Source of the DNA: Phycomyces nitens | Taxonomy: Eukaryota; Mucoromycota; Mucoromycetes; Mucorales; Phycomycetaceae | Length of the DNA stretch: 64,000 bases | Direction: 5' to 3' | Assembly (NCBI GenBank): GCA_022702545.1 | Contig: JAHRBC010000004.1 | Span: forward strand, 4,618,001-4,682,000 | Position numbers and translations under genes: made by a program | In this document: positions 63,406 through 64,000 of the stretch, in pieces | Position numbering within the stretch: the stretch's first letter is position 1 | How the letters are laid out: each line of letters starts with the position of its first letter | Notes under the pieces: model-generated | What the model saw: only the letters and a program-made list of their open reading frames with translations | What the model was told of the DNA's origin: nothing | Database searches by the model: none

Positions 63406-64000
63406 TGTGGTGATCCAGCCTTATCGATGTATATTTTACATATACATAAGCTATAAGTACAGATTAGCCGAGAGCTAATAAGGTACGATAAAGGAATTAT
63501 AGCTGAGGTAGATTAGGGTTTATAGGGAACTAGTAGATACTGTGAGAGTGTTATTTATTAAAGAAAGAATATTATGGTGGTTTATATACTTATTATTCTA
63601 ATTCCCTTTTAATGTAACGTCTATTGTGTAATGGTCGGTTATAACTGTTGAGGTGTGAAGTGTACGTGTGCCTGGTGTGTAACTGCTCCTGAGATGTTAA
63701 CCTGCCAGGATAATTAGCAAAGAGGAACCGGAGATCGGTTGTGGAGTCTGTATTTCACTCAGCTGTGGTGTGTATACCACAATAGCAATGAATCAGAATA
63801 ATAGTAACATGGATGTTGAGCTCAGAAGCTTACTCCATCTAATATCTTAATGTGGTGAAAGAACCCACGTATCAAGAAGTCCAAGATCTTGTGCAACAGC
63901 ACATTGAAAGAGTATATAAAGAGCGGCACATTTTGTATCTTCATAAAGACAAGCTTATATACAGTCTCAAAGTACTCACTCACTGTCTATATCTCCATTA
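63406..64000 (+). mobile_element. LTR, family A, running off the window (with nested LTR B)
   Basis: It starts TGTGGTGATCCAGCC and matches the solo LTR at 18693-18344 to the window end, apart from a 283-bp insertion (63504-63786). A TATATAAA promoter box lies at 63913-63920. By comparison with the other copy, about 38 bp of the LTR are missing past 64000. It could be a solo LTR or the 5' LTR of an element. Confidence 0.82.
63504..63781 (+). mobile_element. Solo LTR, family B (278 bp), nested in LTR A
   Basis: Starts TGAGGTAGATTAGGG and ends GTATACCACA (TG...CA). Both sides carry ATAGC (63499-63503 and 63782-63786). The uninterrupted LTR A at 18344-18693 has ATAGC only once (18600-18596, minus), giving an empty-site proof of insertion. 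Related copies lie at 27901-28160 and 27461-27590. Confidence 0.88.

Overview
The window looks like nuclear DNA of an early-diverging filamentous fungus, most likely Mucoromycota (a Mucorales such as Phycomyces). This is an inference. It rests on short GT-AG introns (about 45-90 nt) in otherwise compact genes, AT-rich intergenic DNA, IS630/Tc1-type transposase debris, and remnants of protein families I associate with mucoralean genomes (a C2H2-finger protein with a C-terminal RPD...GEIK motif). The protein-coding genes are otherwise typical fungal housekeeping genes. No rRNA, tRNA or CRISPR array was recognised.

Left third (1-19000): an accessory, rearranged block. Three intact four-exon copies of an aldo/keto reductase lie in it, two on + (4146-5321, 7944-9128) and one on - (15454-14270). 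They sit inside a large imperfect inverted repeat (left about 1293-9845, right about 13545-18307). The left arm carries an internal tandem duplication of the reductase unit. A 0.9-kb terminal-inverted-repeat element ends exactly at that duplication junction. The loop between the arms (about 9850-13540) holds dead IS630/Tc1-like transposases and decayed coding sequence. The 350-bp solo LTR at 18344-18693 lies just outside the right arm.

Middle (19000-43600): three larger genes separated by long AT-rich gaps. They are a WD40-like plus inositol-polyphosphate 5-phosphatase fusion (20795-24171), an OPT-family oligopeptide transporter (31521-33886) and a large PPR protein (38352-41933). The PPR gene has a recognisable TATA/CCAAT core promoter and, upstream, a cluster of six GATCTGATAA-like sites. 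LTR debris lies at 27.4-28.2 kb.

Right part (43600-58000): a gene-dense stretch. On the minus strand are a DUF1746/Dsc4-like membrane protein, the cytochrome-oxidase assembly factor COA6, an SLC10A7/Rch1-type transporter and a small cytochrome-b5-like haem protein. On the plus strand are tRNA-dihydrouridine synthase DUS1 and the 2473-residue PI3P 5-kinase FAB1. Two genes act on phosphoinositides in opposite senses (5-phosphatase and FAB1). COA6 and the PPR protein point to mitochondrial respiratory function.

Right edge (58000-64000): accessory DNA again. It holds a decayed multi-exon C2H2/RPD-GEIK gene (60283-62038), other orphan exons, and a BED-like gene cut by an LTR that runs off the window end. 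A second LTR family has inserted into that LTR, with a perfect 5-bp target duplication.
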